Part shown: piece after piece, positions 11,640 through 22,477 of the stretch
Layout: each line of letters starts with the position of its first letter
Numbering within the stretch: the first letter of the stretch is position 1
NCBI RefSeq assembly: GCF_003597395.2
Contig: NC_133776.1
Location: 38,459,679-38,523,678 of the forward strand
DNA length: 64,000 nt
Origin: Chelonoidis abingdonii
Taxonomy: Eukaryota > Chordata > Testudines > Testudinidae
Direction: 5' to 3'
Notes under the pieces: model-generated
Databases searched by the model: none
Seen by the model: the letters and a program-made list of their open reading frames with translations, nothing else
Told to the model about the DNA's origin: nothing
Program-made: the position numbers and the translations under genes

Positions 11640-11731
11640 TACAAATTCAAAACATAATTCAATTTGATGATTTAAAGTAAAGTTTCCTGCTTGGTGATTT
11701 AAATCACTTTGATTTATATCAATCTACCCTG
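11640..11731 (+). mobile_element. hAT right end resumed after CR1
   Basis: TGATTTAAATCACTTTGATT (11696-11715) followed by ATCTACCCTG is the same terminal structure as at 24671-24708. This shows that the CR1 interrupted one hAT copy. Confidence 0.75.
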
Positions 11732-11781
11732 TTGGGAAGTGAGATTAAACTAAACCACACAAAGGCACTCTTAGTGCAGTG

Positions 11782-12072
11782 TAAGGTCTGGTCTACAATA
11801 CAGATAGGTCGACGTAAGTTGCCTTGAGTTGACCTAACTATGGAAGTGTCTATACTTAAATTTTGCTCCCGCTCACATAACTGCCCTGCTATGCCGACTT
11901 AATACTCTACTTCCAAGAGCAGCGTAGAGTCAAGGTCGACATAGTACAATTCATACAAGCGCTCCTGGTGAGGACAAGCACTGCTGACAAAAGGAGCAAA
12001 GTGTAGACACACACAAGTGGCAGTAATTTACTGAGGCAGTAATTTAATTTTGTGGTGTATGCATGGCCTTTA
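11782..12072. mobile_element. GTC-D element
   Basis: The left end TAAGGTCTGGTCTACA and right end TGTATGCATGGCCTTTA form imperfect inverted ends. The interior contains GTCGACGTAAGTTG and GCTCCTGGTGAGGACAAGC, shared with the copy at 19903-20622. Non-coding MITE-like DNA element. Confidence 0.65.
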
Positions 12073-12154
12073 AGTTAGTGTGGAATAACTACTGCGTTTT
12101 AAATTCACATTCTAGTTTCTTTTGCAAAAGCTTTCCCATGTAGACAAGTCTTGT

Positions 12155-12191
12155 TTCTCTCTCTCTCTCTCTCTCTCCACACACACACACA
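12155..12191. repeat. (CT)n(CA)n microsatellite
   Basis: A CT tract of about 23 bases runs directly into a CA tract of about 14 bases. Confidence 0.9.
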
Positions 12192-12291
12192 GCAAAAGTG
12201 GTAGAGGTTACTTTACCTAGAAGGCTGAAACAACAACCACAAAATGTCCCCATCCCACTACAGTAACTCCCCAGTGCAGAGTCAAGTTACT

Positions 12292-12588
12292 TAAGCCTGG
12301 TCTACACTAGGGGGGGGCGTCGATGTAAGATATGCAACTTCAGCTACGAGAATACCATAGCTGAAGTCAACATATCTTATTTCGACTTACCTCCCATCCT
12401 CATGGCGCGGGATCAATGGCAGCGGCTCCCCCGTAGACTCCGCTACCGCCACTCGCTCTGGTGGAGTTCTGGAGTCAACGGAGAGTGCATTCGGGGATCG
12501 ATATATCGTGTCTTAACGAGACGCGATACATCGATCCCCACTAAATCGATCGCTACTCGCCAATACAGCGGGTAGTCTGGACATACCC
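12292..12588 (+). mobile_element. GTC-B element with internal hairpin
   Basis: The ends are TAAGCCTGGTCTACACTAG and GGTAGTCTGGACATACC. The interior has GGTGGAGTTCTGGAGTC, also found in the copies at 28071-28321 and 57081-57363. A hairpin at 12493-12513/12519-12539 has 19 of 21 arm bases paired and begins GGGGATCGATATATCG. CpG content is high, suggesting that it is relatively young. Confidence 0.7.
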
Positions 12589-12611
12589 TCTGACTGTGCA
12601 CTTAAACAGTG

Positions 12612-12631
12612 TTCACTCACTCACTCACTCA
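12612..12631. repeat. (TCAC)n microsatellite
   Basis: About five tandem copies of TCAC. Confidence 0.85.
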
Positions 12632-12768
12632 TCAAGTGGAAGCACAGGTCAGATCAAACTGTGTTCAGCAACATTTCAGAAATGACAGTTAGACCGGCAC
12701 CTGTTACTGACAGCCACTGACTGCAATGGGTAAATATCCTCAGGTAGGCAAAGATTCTGTCAGCCAAC

Positions 12769-13039
12769 TAAGGCTACATCTACACTGCAACCTGGGATGT
12801 AATATTCAGTTCATGTGGAAATATCCGCACTAGCTTTAATCCAGCTAGCTTGCTCAAAATAGTAGTAAGGACACAATAGCATAGAAGGCAGTCCCGTAGA
12901 TGCTTACATGGCTAGATAACATTGAAACCTATGCCACCACATCCTCAGTGCTTTTCTTTACCAAACTAACTAGATTAAAGATACCATAGATAAGTATGCA
13001 CAATCTGAAAATTATACTCTGGTTGCAGTGTAGACCATA
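12769..13039. mobile_element. GTC-E element
   Basis: The left end TAAGGCTACATCTACACTGC and right end GGTTGCAGTGTAGACCATA give inverted repeats centred on CTACACTGCAACC. The interior has GCACTAGCTTTAATCC and no coding frame. Non-autonomous DNA element. Confidence 0.65.
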
Positions 13040-13179
13040 CTGCAATGCTACATTTGGAAGGTGTTCCTCCAAACTAAAAAGGCTAGAAACCTTTGATCAT
13101 TTAAAAAAAAAGTTCAATTTTGCAGAAATTAGTAAACAAGCTCCCTAATACCGAGCTCTTATCTACTGTTGAAAATCAC

Positions 13180-13345
13180 TATATTTCAAAGCATTTTACT
13201 AAGGAGGTCAGTACCATTATCCCCATTTTACACAAAGGGGGTGTGACCTGCCCAAGGTCACCCAGCAATGGCATAGCCAGGAACAGAACCAAGGTCTCTC
13301 AAGTCCTACGACAAAGTAGGCCATACTACCTCCTAGACAAGAAAA
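13180..13345 (-). mobile_element. MIR/CORE-type SINE, antisense
   Basis: Antisense MIR landmarks: ATTATCCCCATTTTACA, GACCTGCCCAAGGTCACCCA, and the complement of the head near GGCCATACTACCTCC. Confidence 0.75.
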
Positions 13346-14939
13346 ATGTATTATTCACTGTCATTGGGTAGGTGGGTTTATCAAGCCTTACTAATTCATG
13401 CCCCCCACCCTTCCTATTAAAAATAGTTATTAAAACACTTTGAACAAGAGAGAAAATAGTATTTACAAGTAACTGAAAAGTACAAAAAAGTAAAACAAAA
13501 TTCAACAGGATAACAGACTCATGAAAATCACACAATTCTAGCATGTTTAATGATCTATACCTTGAAGGCATGGGGAACATGTTCTATTACTTGGGCTAAA
13601 GTTGTATATCAATATTGAGATGCTAAATTTGATATGCAAATTCAAATCCTGAAAAACAGATTCATGGTCAACATGAAACACCATTTTGAGTCAGAGGGAA
13701 CCTCGCTATTTGAGAAATTATTGGTTACATTGTATGTTATTTCTCTTTTCTTTTTTTTCTGGTAATATCTCAGAATTCTAACTCCCAATGTCCTTGACAT
13801 ACAGAAGGTCAAGGTACATTGTGGTACTGAAATACTAACACAAATAATATAGTGCACAAAGTCTCTATTATTGCATAAATAAAGTGAGGTGGCAGGAAAG
13901 TACTTTATGATATAATATCAGAATATGGATGTGTAAAGTATTAGGAGATTATGAATCATTGTGATTAATGAAACATATGGAAGCAAATTAAAACTAGAAG
14001 ACACTCCCTTCCCCCCAAAAATTTAAAAAAAAAAAAAGAAATTATAGGAAAGAGTTCTGGGGGAAAACCACCCCAGGGCTTTGAGCCACACTGCAGAGGG
14101 AAAGACAGCTAAAAAATGAATACATACTCTCTGAAAACTATGAAGATAAGAATTATGGAGATTTTATTATCATCATCATATTCTAAGAGTCTCCTTACAA
14201 GTACTTCCACTGGGTGGCAGACTCTGCTTTCACATGAATGGAGAGGGGGGGGAACAACAATTGTTTAAAGAACTTTTCTGTTATACAACTTATTATTTGA
14301 TCAGTTCTCCAAACTTTCTCTCCCATTTTTTTCTAGAAGCCCCAAGATAAAGGAAGCAGTCCTACAGGGAGATTTGAAAACATATGGTCAAAATAGTGAA
14401 ATGGGAACAAACAAAACAAACATGTGGGTGAAGGGAATGGGTCAATACAGAAATTGATTTAAAATTTATCAGCAAAACATTTACTTAAGTCTTGAAAAGC
14501 AAAGACTAGAAGACTGAAAAAAATTCAGCAACATATATTAGTCCTGAAGGATCTGAAAGGATAGGTACACAGCTTATTAAAATCTTGGGTGCAGCTTTGA
14601 GGGGTTTGTTCTTTTTTCAGTGAACATATTTAAATATTACAAACTTTCTTTAAATGCATTTAAAGAGAATTTCCACTTATTTTAGACAAACTATGACTCA
14701 TTTTTAAGAATAAAAACTAAATTCTTTAAATTCTGTATTTTAAAAATAGCCCACTCACCCACTTCAAAATCTTGCATTCCCAAGCGTGCCAGTAAGTTTG
14801 GGAAATCTGTAGATCTTGCCATCCACTTTGTAACATTTTTTAACACAGCAAGAAATAGAAGTTTCAGGTATTTTCATTGCACATATTTTAAAAACAAAAG
14901 CAAACCAACTAATTTTAAAATTTTTGCTCTGGCAGGTTT
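13346..14939. other. AT-rich non-coding stretch
   Basis: No gene or repeat family recognised. It contains A-rich runs near 14023-14041. Short open frames on the minus strand (13326-13580, 13642-13857) lack domains. Confidence 0.4.
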
Positions 14940-15633
14940 AATCATACATAAGGCTGCAAGTCTGTCACGGAGGTCATGGATTCTGTGACTTTTGTAACGG
15001 CTGGTGCTGGCTCAGGCTGCCAGCAGCAGCAGTTTGGGTGTGTGGGAGGGAGCTCAGGGCTAGGGGCAGGAGGGGGGAGGGGCATTTACCTCAGGGCGGG
15101 GGGCTCCCCAGCTCCCACTGGCATCGCCCCCGAGCAACTCCTACGTCGCAGAGGGGGTCTCCGCGCTGCACACTGCCCACCCCCACAGCTCCCATTGGCT
15201 GCGGTTCCTAGACAATGGGAGCTGCGGTAGCCAGCACTTGTGGCAAGAGCAGCGAAGCCCCTGCCCTGGCTCCTTCCTCAGCCACCTAAGGGCTGCAGGG
15301 ACACAGAACCAGGTAGGAAGCCCTTGCCAACCCCACCAACCCCCTTTCCCCCAGCACCACCAGGGGTCCCGGGCCGTGCACCGCAGCCCAGCCCTCCCTC
15401 TCCCCCAGTATCAGCAGTGGTCCCAGGCCACCTCCCCCAGCACCTCCGGATTCCCCCACCATCACCCTCCTGCAGAGCACCTATGGCCCCCTGCCCAAGT
15501 TTTAGTCAGGGCAGGTATTTTTAGTGAAAGTCATGGACAGGTCACCGGCCCGTGAATTTTTGTTTACAGCCTGTGACCTGTCCACGACTTTTACAAAAAT
15601 ACCTGTGACTAAAATGTAGCCTTAATCATACAT
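14940..15633. mobile_element. GC-rich DNA transposon with 10-bp flanking repeat
   Basis: The element spans 14950-15623 and is flanked by a perfect direct repeat AATCATACAT (14940-14949 and 15624-15633). Ends are AAGGCTGCAAGTCTGTCACG and GTGACTAAAATGTAGCCTT. Near the right end GACAGGTCACCGGCCCGTGA and CCTGTGACCTGTCCACGACT form a further inverted repeat. The GC-rich interior holds a CCAAT hairpin (15186-15224). The open frames inside are compositional and show no transposase. A 10-bp duplication does not suit hAT (8) and points to another superfamily, but it could also be 8 bp plus chance matches. Confidence 0.75.
15186..15224. repeat. CCAAT-bearing hairpin module
   Basis: CAGCTCCCATTG (15186-15197) and CAATGGGAGCTG (15213-15224) are perfect 12-bp arms. 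They place CCAAT-type boxes in opposite orientations. The same module occurs at 33425-33465 in another element. Confidence 0.85.
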
Positions 15634-17689
15634 TACCTAAGAACTCTATAAGAATGAGCAGCAGCAACTGCAAAGAAACCGAGCTGGATGGATAAAGTGC
15701 TTTAATGTACTTGAGATAAGACATCAAGGATATTTTCCATAAGGTTTGCAGAGAACAGCCTCACCAGAATGCATATAGGAAAAACAATGACAAGATGAAT
15801 GACTAACTGAGGAGGAATTTCACAACCAGTTTTGAAAGGAATTAGGACATCCATAGCACTATCACCCCCATTTTGTTGAAAATCTCATCTGAAGGAATCG
15901 AAGGTGTGAGCTGGGAGTTCTCTCATGAGAAACATGGAAGATTGCCACAAGGCACTCCTCAACCCATCTAGTGGTCCGGCTGGGTGGAATGGAAAAATTC
16001 TTCCTTCCCATTGAGTCAGGTAGCCAAGAGGACACTTCCACCCTTCACAAGAACTAGAGAAGTAGTATTCAGGTAGTTTTTCTCCTAAAAGGTAAACAGA
16101 AATAATTTGTGGTGTCATAACCCTAGCAAGACTGGGGAGCTGAGTCTTATCCAGACACATGAAAATGCAACATTCTTGTGTGCTTGTGATAATCTGTGTT
16201 ATCTGGTGCTACAGATTACAATCTGCTCACAAAGTCTGTTTTCTCCAATTTACATCAGTATCTGTATTACACTGCAGTCATTTATGAAGACTAACCTCTA
16301 CAGTAACCAATACCAGTCCTCCACAATTAACTTCTGAGTAACCTATTTTTAGAAAAATATTTTTCAATCTGTCCTCTATACTAGCTCTCATTTACAATAT
16401 ATAAATTAGCTGTATCACAATGCACCAAAAATGACGTCCCTGTCCCCCTGAAAATAGAAAATCTGCTAATTTTTCAGATACGTTATATCTCTGAAGATAC
16501 TTGGCTGATTTGCTTCAATCTTAAAAAAATGCATTTGTGGAATGATGCAAAGCATTTGAATTTGCATGCCAAAATATGTTTTTGTTTATAATAACCTTAA
16601 TATACTGTGTGCATAGTGAAGTGTTAAAAGTAGGGTTTAGGCCAGAATATTTTCTAACAGACTTAACTATGGAATCATAATTGTTACTTACAACCCCCTA
16701 CACTCAGGGCCACACTCTAGCACATGGGGCACACGCACACCAAAAGCAGAATACATGCAAACACCACATCTCAAACTCCACATACTAAACTATTAATTAG
16801 GAATTTCACAAGAACTCCTAAGGCAAGGCTGGGGACTTCTCTAGCATAATTGTAGATCTACAACCATGTCCCCAACCCTGTTCTCAGCACTGGCAGTGTC
16901 AGCATTTCCATCAGGCTGATCCAAAAGGCCCCAGTTCCCAAGCTGGACTCTCTGGAAGGTTCCCTCAAGACTGTCATATTAACCAGTTTCAACGACCCCA
17001 ATACACTAAGCTCTAGCGACTGTGCTCATTCTTTATTCTGAAACAGTGCAAACAGGAGCAGCAGCTCAGATTCTAGTCTGGTGGGCTCTTTCACAGAAAG
17101 GCAGTTTACATGGTAATGTTAAAATAGTCCTCTTGTCTGCTCTGGAAATCTACAGATGACCAAAGGAGGGAGGGAAGTGGGGGGGGAACAGGAACAAACC
17201 TTTTAAAATATTTTAGACTTTCTTATACTTCATGAAAAAGCAAAGAAAAAAATTGTCCCCACTACCTCTTTGCAGACCACACATGCGTGTTTGGAAAGGG
17301 CCAATCAAAGAAGATAATGCTTACTGTCTATAACTGCTGGTGGTGGGAGAAAGAAAGAATGAGAAATGTCCAACTATTTTTAAAAGATAATCTAAATGGA
17401 ATACAATGTTGTTCACTAACAAGATAACAGGAAGATGAGGTTTCTGGCAGAATGAAGGAGCCCAGTTTTTCTATAAAGTAAAAATATTCACTTTAGAACA
17501 AAGCGTCTGCTAACATAACATTAAGAGTAAAACATTAAAGTCAGGAAACAAAATGTAAGGTTCTTAAAGATGCATTACTTTGCTGTGTTAACACTTCTTA
17601 TTTATTTTACGAGATATAGTTAACATTTAAAAAAGTACATTCAGATCCAGCGTCTGGAAACTGAAGTAGACTAATTCAGATTAGAAATA
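15634..17689. other. Non-coding, nothing recognised
   Basis: Mixed AT-rich sequence with no domain-bearing frame and no identified repeat. Frames at 15885-16160 (-) and 16107-16337 (+) are unsupported. Confidence 0.4.
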
Positions 17690-17935
17690 TGGCATACATG
17701 TTTAACAGTGAGAATAATTAACCACTGACGCTGTGAATACTCTGTCCCTTGACATCTTTAAATCAAGACTGGAAATCTTCTTAAAAGATATGCTATTATT
17801 CAAACAGAAGTTATAGGCCAGATGCAAACACTGGGCATGGTTCTTTGGCCTGCAATAAGCAGGAGATTAGATCATCATAATAGCCCCATCTGGACTTTAA
17901 AAAAAAAAAAAAAATCTATGAATCTATTAAGCTAG
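17690..17935 (+). mobile_element. CR1 LINE 3' end, sense
   Basis: TTTAAATCAAGACTGGAAATC (17757), TATGCTATTATTCAAACAG and the terminal CTATGAATCTATTAAG preceded by an A run belong to the same CR1 family that lies antisense at 57892-59455. 5'-truncated. Confidence 0.7.
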
Positions 17936-18216
17936 AATGTTAAATACATATAATGTGCAACATGTAATATTGTTTAATTTTTATAAGGTTTTCATAAGAA
18001 AGAAAACCCCAGTCTAACTTCATTCAGGACCAATATGTAAGGTTATAAATAAAATATCTACTTCAAGTCTGTTCACAGCCCTCTTAGAGTCGTCAGTATT
18101 GTAGGATCCACAATAGCTATGGATGCAAAAAAAAAAAAAAAAAGGTCTCTTCTACTCCTCACTAGTATACTGCTCCATCCTGTCACACTCTGATCTGACT
18201 ATGGTGATCTATAATG
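17936..18216. other. Unassigned spacer with poly(A)
   Basis: A run of about 17 A at 18127-18143. Nothing else recognised. Confidence 0.5.
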
Positions 18217-18690
18217 AAAGCTGGCTGTGAATTTTTTGACAAACCATTTTGTCAAAATGCAGATTCACCAAAACCAAAACTTTTCACAAGAACTGATCAG
18301 TTTTGAAAAAACTTCAGTCAATAAGTTTTCTTACGTCCACGATCGAATTTCTGGTCAAAATAAGAGCCGCGCAACCCCCACTCTGGCCTCCAGAATAGCG
18401 AATAGCCCAGTGGTTAGGCCACTTACATGGATATGGGAAACCCAGATTCAAATCCCTTGGAATCAGTCAGAGCAAGGACTTGACCCTAGGTCTCCCACAT
18501 CCCACTTGATTGCCCTAATCACTATTGGGCTATTATTCCATAGAAGGGAAACGAGGTGGGGAAGCCTCTTTGTGGTTTTTCATAACAAAAATGTCAAAAA
18601 GTGAAACCTTCATCCCAATTCAGAACACGAAAATTTTGAAATGTCAAACATTTTTACGTGATGGAAAAACCATTTCCCACCCAGCTCTGT
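18217..18690. mobile_element. Non-autonomous element with MIR-like inverted core
   Basis: Outer ends read AAAGCTGGCTGTGAATTTTT and CATTTCCCACCCAGCTCTG, imperfectly inverted around AGCTGG/CCAGCT. The core carries AGCCCAGTGGTTAGG (18405) and CCCTAATCACTATTGGGCTA (18512), a tRNA-like box with its near-inverse. I take this for a turtle DNA-type repeat but the class is not settled. Confidence 0.55.
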
Positions 18691-18972
18691 TTGTTACCTC
18701 AATTTGACTACTGCATCCCTATGTATGCTGTGTTTAAATCACTTAACTTAAAAAGGCTCTAGCTGATACCAGAGAAAGCAGCCACCTACTTAGCAAGGAA
18801 TCCGAAATCATATCAGACTAATACTCCACCCCCTATCATTTAACGGTTCCCTGTTGAACAGCACATATTCAGTGTTCCAGCTCTGCTCTTAAAAGTCTTC
18901 CACAATAAGGACCCAAGCTTTAAACAGACAACCTCAATTTCCATGAGCATGACTGCCTTCAGCAGTTACACT

Positions 18973-19209
18973 TATTAGAATGGGGGTTCTCAAACTGGGG
19001 GTCAGGACCCTTCAGGGGTTCATGAGGTTAATACATGAGGGGGGTGCGAGCTGTCAGCCTCCACCCCAAACCCCACTTTGCTGCCAGCATTTATAATGGT
19101 GTTAAATATATAAACAAGTGCTTTTAATTTATTAGGTGGGGTCGCACTCAGAGACTTGCTATGTGGAAGGGGTCACCAGTAAAATAGTTTGAGAACCACT
19201 GTACTAGAA
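18973..19209. mobile_element. Short hAT element with target duplication
   Basis: The element spans 18981-19201. It ends in GGTTCTCAAACTGGGGGTC-type sequence on the left and TAGTTTGAGAACCACTG on the right, the common sauropsid hAT terminus. The 8-bp flanks are TATTAGAA (18973-18980) and TACTAGAA (19202-19209), 7 of 8 identical. Non-coding. Confidence 0.8.
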
Positions 19210-19387
19210 CAATGACACATTAACTCACAAGACAAAACTTTCAAGGTAGCAGGCCCACAAACATGGAACTCACTTCCAGAACACAGACTGATCACAAGAT
19301 ATCACTGCCTTCAAAACAAAGCTTCTCTCTGCAACACACACATACCCCAATCCAATTTTCCAAATATCTTCTCCCTCAGAATAGCAA

Positions 19388-19540
19388 GCGAGGCAGTGTG
19401 GTCTAATGGATAGGGCACTGATCCAGGAGTCAAGAGAAATGGGTCCTATATCCAGCTCTGATGCTAACCTATTGTGTTTTCTTGAGCAAGTCACTTGGCT
19501 GCTCCTTATCTATTTCCCCTTCTGAAGATATGCATTACTC
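19388..19540 (+). mobile_element. MIR/CORE-type SINE, sense
   Basis: GGCAGTGTGGTCTAATGGAT (19391), CTGATCCAGGAGTCAAGA and the core TTGAGCAAGTCACTTGGCTG (19482) occur in MIR order. Confidence 0.75.
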
Positions 19541-19698
19541 CTTTAAGGGACAGGGTGGAGCCTACAGCTAAGTAGAACCTAGGGTGTAATCAAGGAGGCC
19601 CTGTCCCAACCTAGGGCTGGGTTACATAAACAGGAAGAGGGAAGGAAAGGACATGCAAGCTGCAGTGTATTCTCTCTGTCTCTAGACAAGCGTAATCA

Positions 19699-19900
19699 GA
19701 GTATGTCTACACAGGGATAAACGACCAACAGCACGGCTGCAGCTGGCCTAAGTCAGCTGACTTAGGCTCATGGGATTTGGGCTATGGGGCTAAAAATTGC
19801 TGTATAGACCATTTGGGCTCAGGCTGGAGCCTGTGCTCTGGGACCCTCAATTCTTGGAGGACCAGTCACGGATTTTTTATCCCTGTGTAGACATATCCTT
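19699..19900. mobile_element. GTC-C element with perfect 20-bp inverted ends
   Basis: TATGTCTACACAGGGATAAA at 19702-19721 is the exact reverse complement of 19876-19895. The interior is rich in AGGCTCA/GGGCTCAGGC motifs shared with 35274-35511. Non-autonomous DNA element. It abuts GTC-D at 19903. Confidence 0.8.
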
Positions 19901-19902
19901 GA

Positions 19903-20622
19903 GGTATGTCTACACTATAAACTTAAGTGGACCTATGTTAGGTCAACTTACTACAGTGGTTTGTGTCCACACTGCCCTTTTTCTGTCATTGTTGCATGTC
20001 CTCACCAGGAGTCCTTCCATCAATTTAAGAGGGGCAGTGTGCGGTGTTGAGAGCCAGGACTTTCAGCTCCGTGTGCAGCTCCCCACTGGAAGCCTGACTT
20101 GCCCCCACACACACACTTTGGCTCCCCGTTGGGAACGGGGCAGCCAACCAGACTGGGAATGGAGCTCCAGCCAGGCACAGTTGTGCTTCCGGAGGGGAGC
20201 AGGGAGCCAAGAGCCGGGGCCGGAGGGGGGAGCCAGGCTCCTGGCAGGGAGATCCACACCCAGAGCCTAGTCAGCTGCAATGCTCCCAGTGGGGAGCAGG
20301 GAACTGAGAGCCTGGGTGGCAGCCCAACTGGAAGGAGGGAGCCTGAGCCGGGAGCCTGCGTGGCAGCCCAGCTTGGAGTGGAGACCAGCCTGGGTGGGAG
20401 CCAGCTTTTTTGTCAATTTCATGGCTCCAGTTTGATAAGAATGACCACCAATAGATGTAAGTAATGCAGTGTCTACCCTGCATTGCCCTAACTACACAGG
20501 TATAAGTCCCAAACCTCTTGTGGAGGGGAAATTATTATGTCAGTCTAGTAGGGCACTTACATTGGCAGGAGCAAGGCTGTAGTGTGTACACTGACATAAT
20601 TAGGTCAATATAAGGCCTCAGA
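19903..20622. mobile_element. GTC-D element with GC-rich insert
   Basis: It begins GGTATGTCTACACTATAAAC and contains CCTCACCAGGAGTCCTTCC, shared in inverse form with 11782-12072. It ends near TGTACACTGACATAATTAGG. The middle (about 20040-20400) is GC-rich with repeated GGGAGCC/GGCAGCCCA units, probably minisatellite-like expansion. The long frames here, such as 19797-20270, are by-products of this composition. Confidence 0.6.
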
Positions 20623-21565
20623 GACTTGGTGTTACAGATTTTAAGTTTCGGTCCTGATGTGGGGACCTTATGAACCATCCACTGTAATTCCTCCTGTCCT
20701 GAAGCCTTATTAAAAAGGGAATATGCTGTTTTGTTAATGTGTATTGACTTCTCTTTGCCCAGACTATTAAATTGAACATATTGCTGCCAATCATGGGAAA
20801 TTAAAATGGTGCACACCTGTCAGGGTGGATAAAAATCGTATTTTTTTTTATTTATATCAGATTATTTTGATAAAATGCTTTTTGAGGGAAAAACCTATCT
20901 AAAGATAGTTTTAATTAAGATACATTATAGCTCAAAAAGATCTCACGTCATGGAATAGGGATTATAAATTCTAATTCTACAGTATGAGACAATATATTCA
21001 TGTAATGCTTACGAAAAGTTTTGTAAGAGAGTCCCAATAGTTCATGGATTAGGGACCCAATCTTATGTGACTCCAGGGGCTTCTGTATAGATTATTTAGG
21101 TTAATATTTCTATCTACCCAATGGGAAGTGCTCAGTCTAGAAGATACCATCAGAGATGCTTAGTTTTGCAGTTCTCAAACTGTAGATTTGTGTCTCCAGA
21201 GATAACGTGCTTGTTAACAGCAAAAATGTTTTAACATAAATAAATAAATATACAGATGTGAGAAATAACAGACCTCAAGCCTATTGTCCCTCTTCAAATT
21301 TGTGTGCACAGAGTCAATCTCTTTCCTCTCTCTAGAAGTGCAAAGTTTCTAAAAGTTCAATGAACAGAAGATTGTTGGGGGTAGAATAGATCTTGACAAG
21401 GATAAGAAGTCTGGTCAAAAATGTGAGAAGGCAGGGACAGGCAGTAAAAACAAAAGTGAAACTGTTTGAGCAGCATATTCCAGAAGTCTTGAGGTCTTTC
21501 TAAGTGTAGACTTCATTGATTTGAGATCTACCATACTGTTCTCTTACTAGAAGGGGAAACCTATA

Positions 21566-21775
21566 ATGGCAGCAGGCCGTAAAAGAGACCCAGTTTGGGA
21601 ATATTTTAACGAAGTTCCTCTACCTGTGGGTAAGACAGGCATGTGTGCAAAGAGTGCAACAAAGAAATGCAAGGCCTGGTTGCCCGAATGAAACATCATG
21701 AAAAGTGTTTCTTCTCAGGAGGAAGCTGCATTGAAGATGATGAAAGAAACATGTCTGAACATGCAGGATCTTCAG
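21566..21775 (+). pseudogene. hAT transposase exon 1, BED zinc finger
   Basis: From ATG at 21566 the frame reads MAAGRKRDPVWEYFNEV. A one-base-type frameshift near 21648 then moves the finger to another frame: KECNKEM..GLVARMKHHEKC. Together these give the Cys-x2-Cys...His-x-Cys pattern of a BED DNA-binding finger. The exon ends at a donor CAG|GTTGGT after 21775. An upstream stop results in the annotated frame, so the copy is inactive. Confidence 0.75.
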
Positions 21776-22023
21776 GTTGGTAAACTTTTTTTATTTCATA
21801 CTTCTTTCTTAAGGACTGTCTGTCTTCCTTCTGGACTATTCTTTAATTCTCAAGTTTGAGAAAAAAAATAGTTGTTACTATCATTTTAGATGCAGTTGTG
21901 ATGAAAAATAAAATAGCTGAAATAGGCAGATCTTCCTTTTACAATTTCACCTTTAAAGTAGTACTGACTGTCAGTGAATGCAATGAGTAATACTAAATGA
22001 GCAGTATGGTAATAATAATTAAA

Positions 22024-22453
22024 TACCTTATATACTCGTTCATAAGCCGACTATTTTTGGTAAAAATGTGATGCATCAAAGAGCGGGGGTCGGCTTATAA
22101 ATGGGTCTACACCAAAATTTGATGATTTTAAACTCTATAGAATCATTGAATTGAATATCTAATACATTGTCATTTTGTTTACCTGGAGCGTCTGCAGGCA
22201 CGGAGCCCCTCAGCTCCCAGTGTCTGCAGTTTGCACTAGGAGATGAGGGACTCCGTGCCTGCAGACACTCCAGGTAAACAAAACGTCCAGGCCCGCTAGC
22301 GGTTTACCCTAATGGGCCAGGAGCCAAAGTCTGTCAACTCCTGAAATATAGGGTCGGCTTATGAAAAGGTCATACAGTTTTTGTTATTTTTACCTAACCA
22401 TCTCGGGGGGTTGGCTTATAAATGAACAGGCTAATGAATGAGCATATATGGTA
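22024..22453. mobile_element. TA-flanked MITE inside the hAT intron
   Basis: Ends TACCTTATATACTCGTTCAT and ATGAATGAGCATATATGGTA pair at 16 of 20 positions, and each outer edge is TA. Subterminal GGTCGGCTTATAAATGGGTC and GGTCGGCTTATGAAAAGGTC occur too. TA ends suggest a Tc1/mariner-type element. It interrupts the intron between the BED exon and the next exon of the hAT, so it is younger than that hAT insertion. Confidence 0.78.
22177..22279. repeat. Long hairpin within the MITE
   Basis: Arms 22177-22220 and 22236-22279 (44 bases each, loop of 15) are nearly perfect inverted repeats, beginning GTTTACCTGGAGCGTCTGC. Only a few mismatches, mostly transitions. Confidence 0.9.
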
Positions 22454-22477
22454 ACTGCATTGACATATTTTGTTTAG

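Larger units (their letters stand above)
6998..11731 (+). mobile_element. Internally deleted hAT element with nested insertions
   Basis: The left end CAAGGCTGATAAAAA (6998) and right end ATCTACCCTG (11731) match the ends of the fuller copy at 20821-24708. Flanks are TCTGGAAG and TTGGGAAG, a decayed 8-bp duplication (6 of 8), as expected for hAT. Sequence at about 7185-7250 and 7770-7890 aligns with the 3' coding part of the fuller copy. ACCAACAAGAAT near 8370 and the AT-rich end also align. The 5' coding part is missing. A tandem SINE-like pair (7258-7740) and a CR1 (8455-11638) were inserted later, so the hAT is the oldest of the three. Confidence 0.75.

Noticed and set aside
14976..15555. 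CpG-rich block with CCAAT boxes as a possible host promoter
   Set aside because: It is the interior of a transposon with exact 10-bp flanking repeats.
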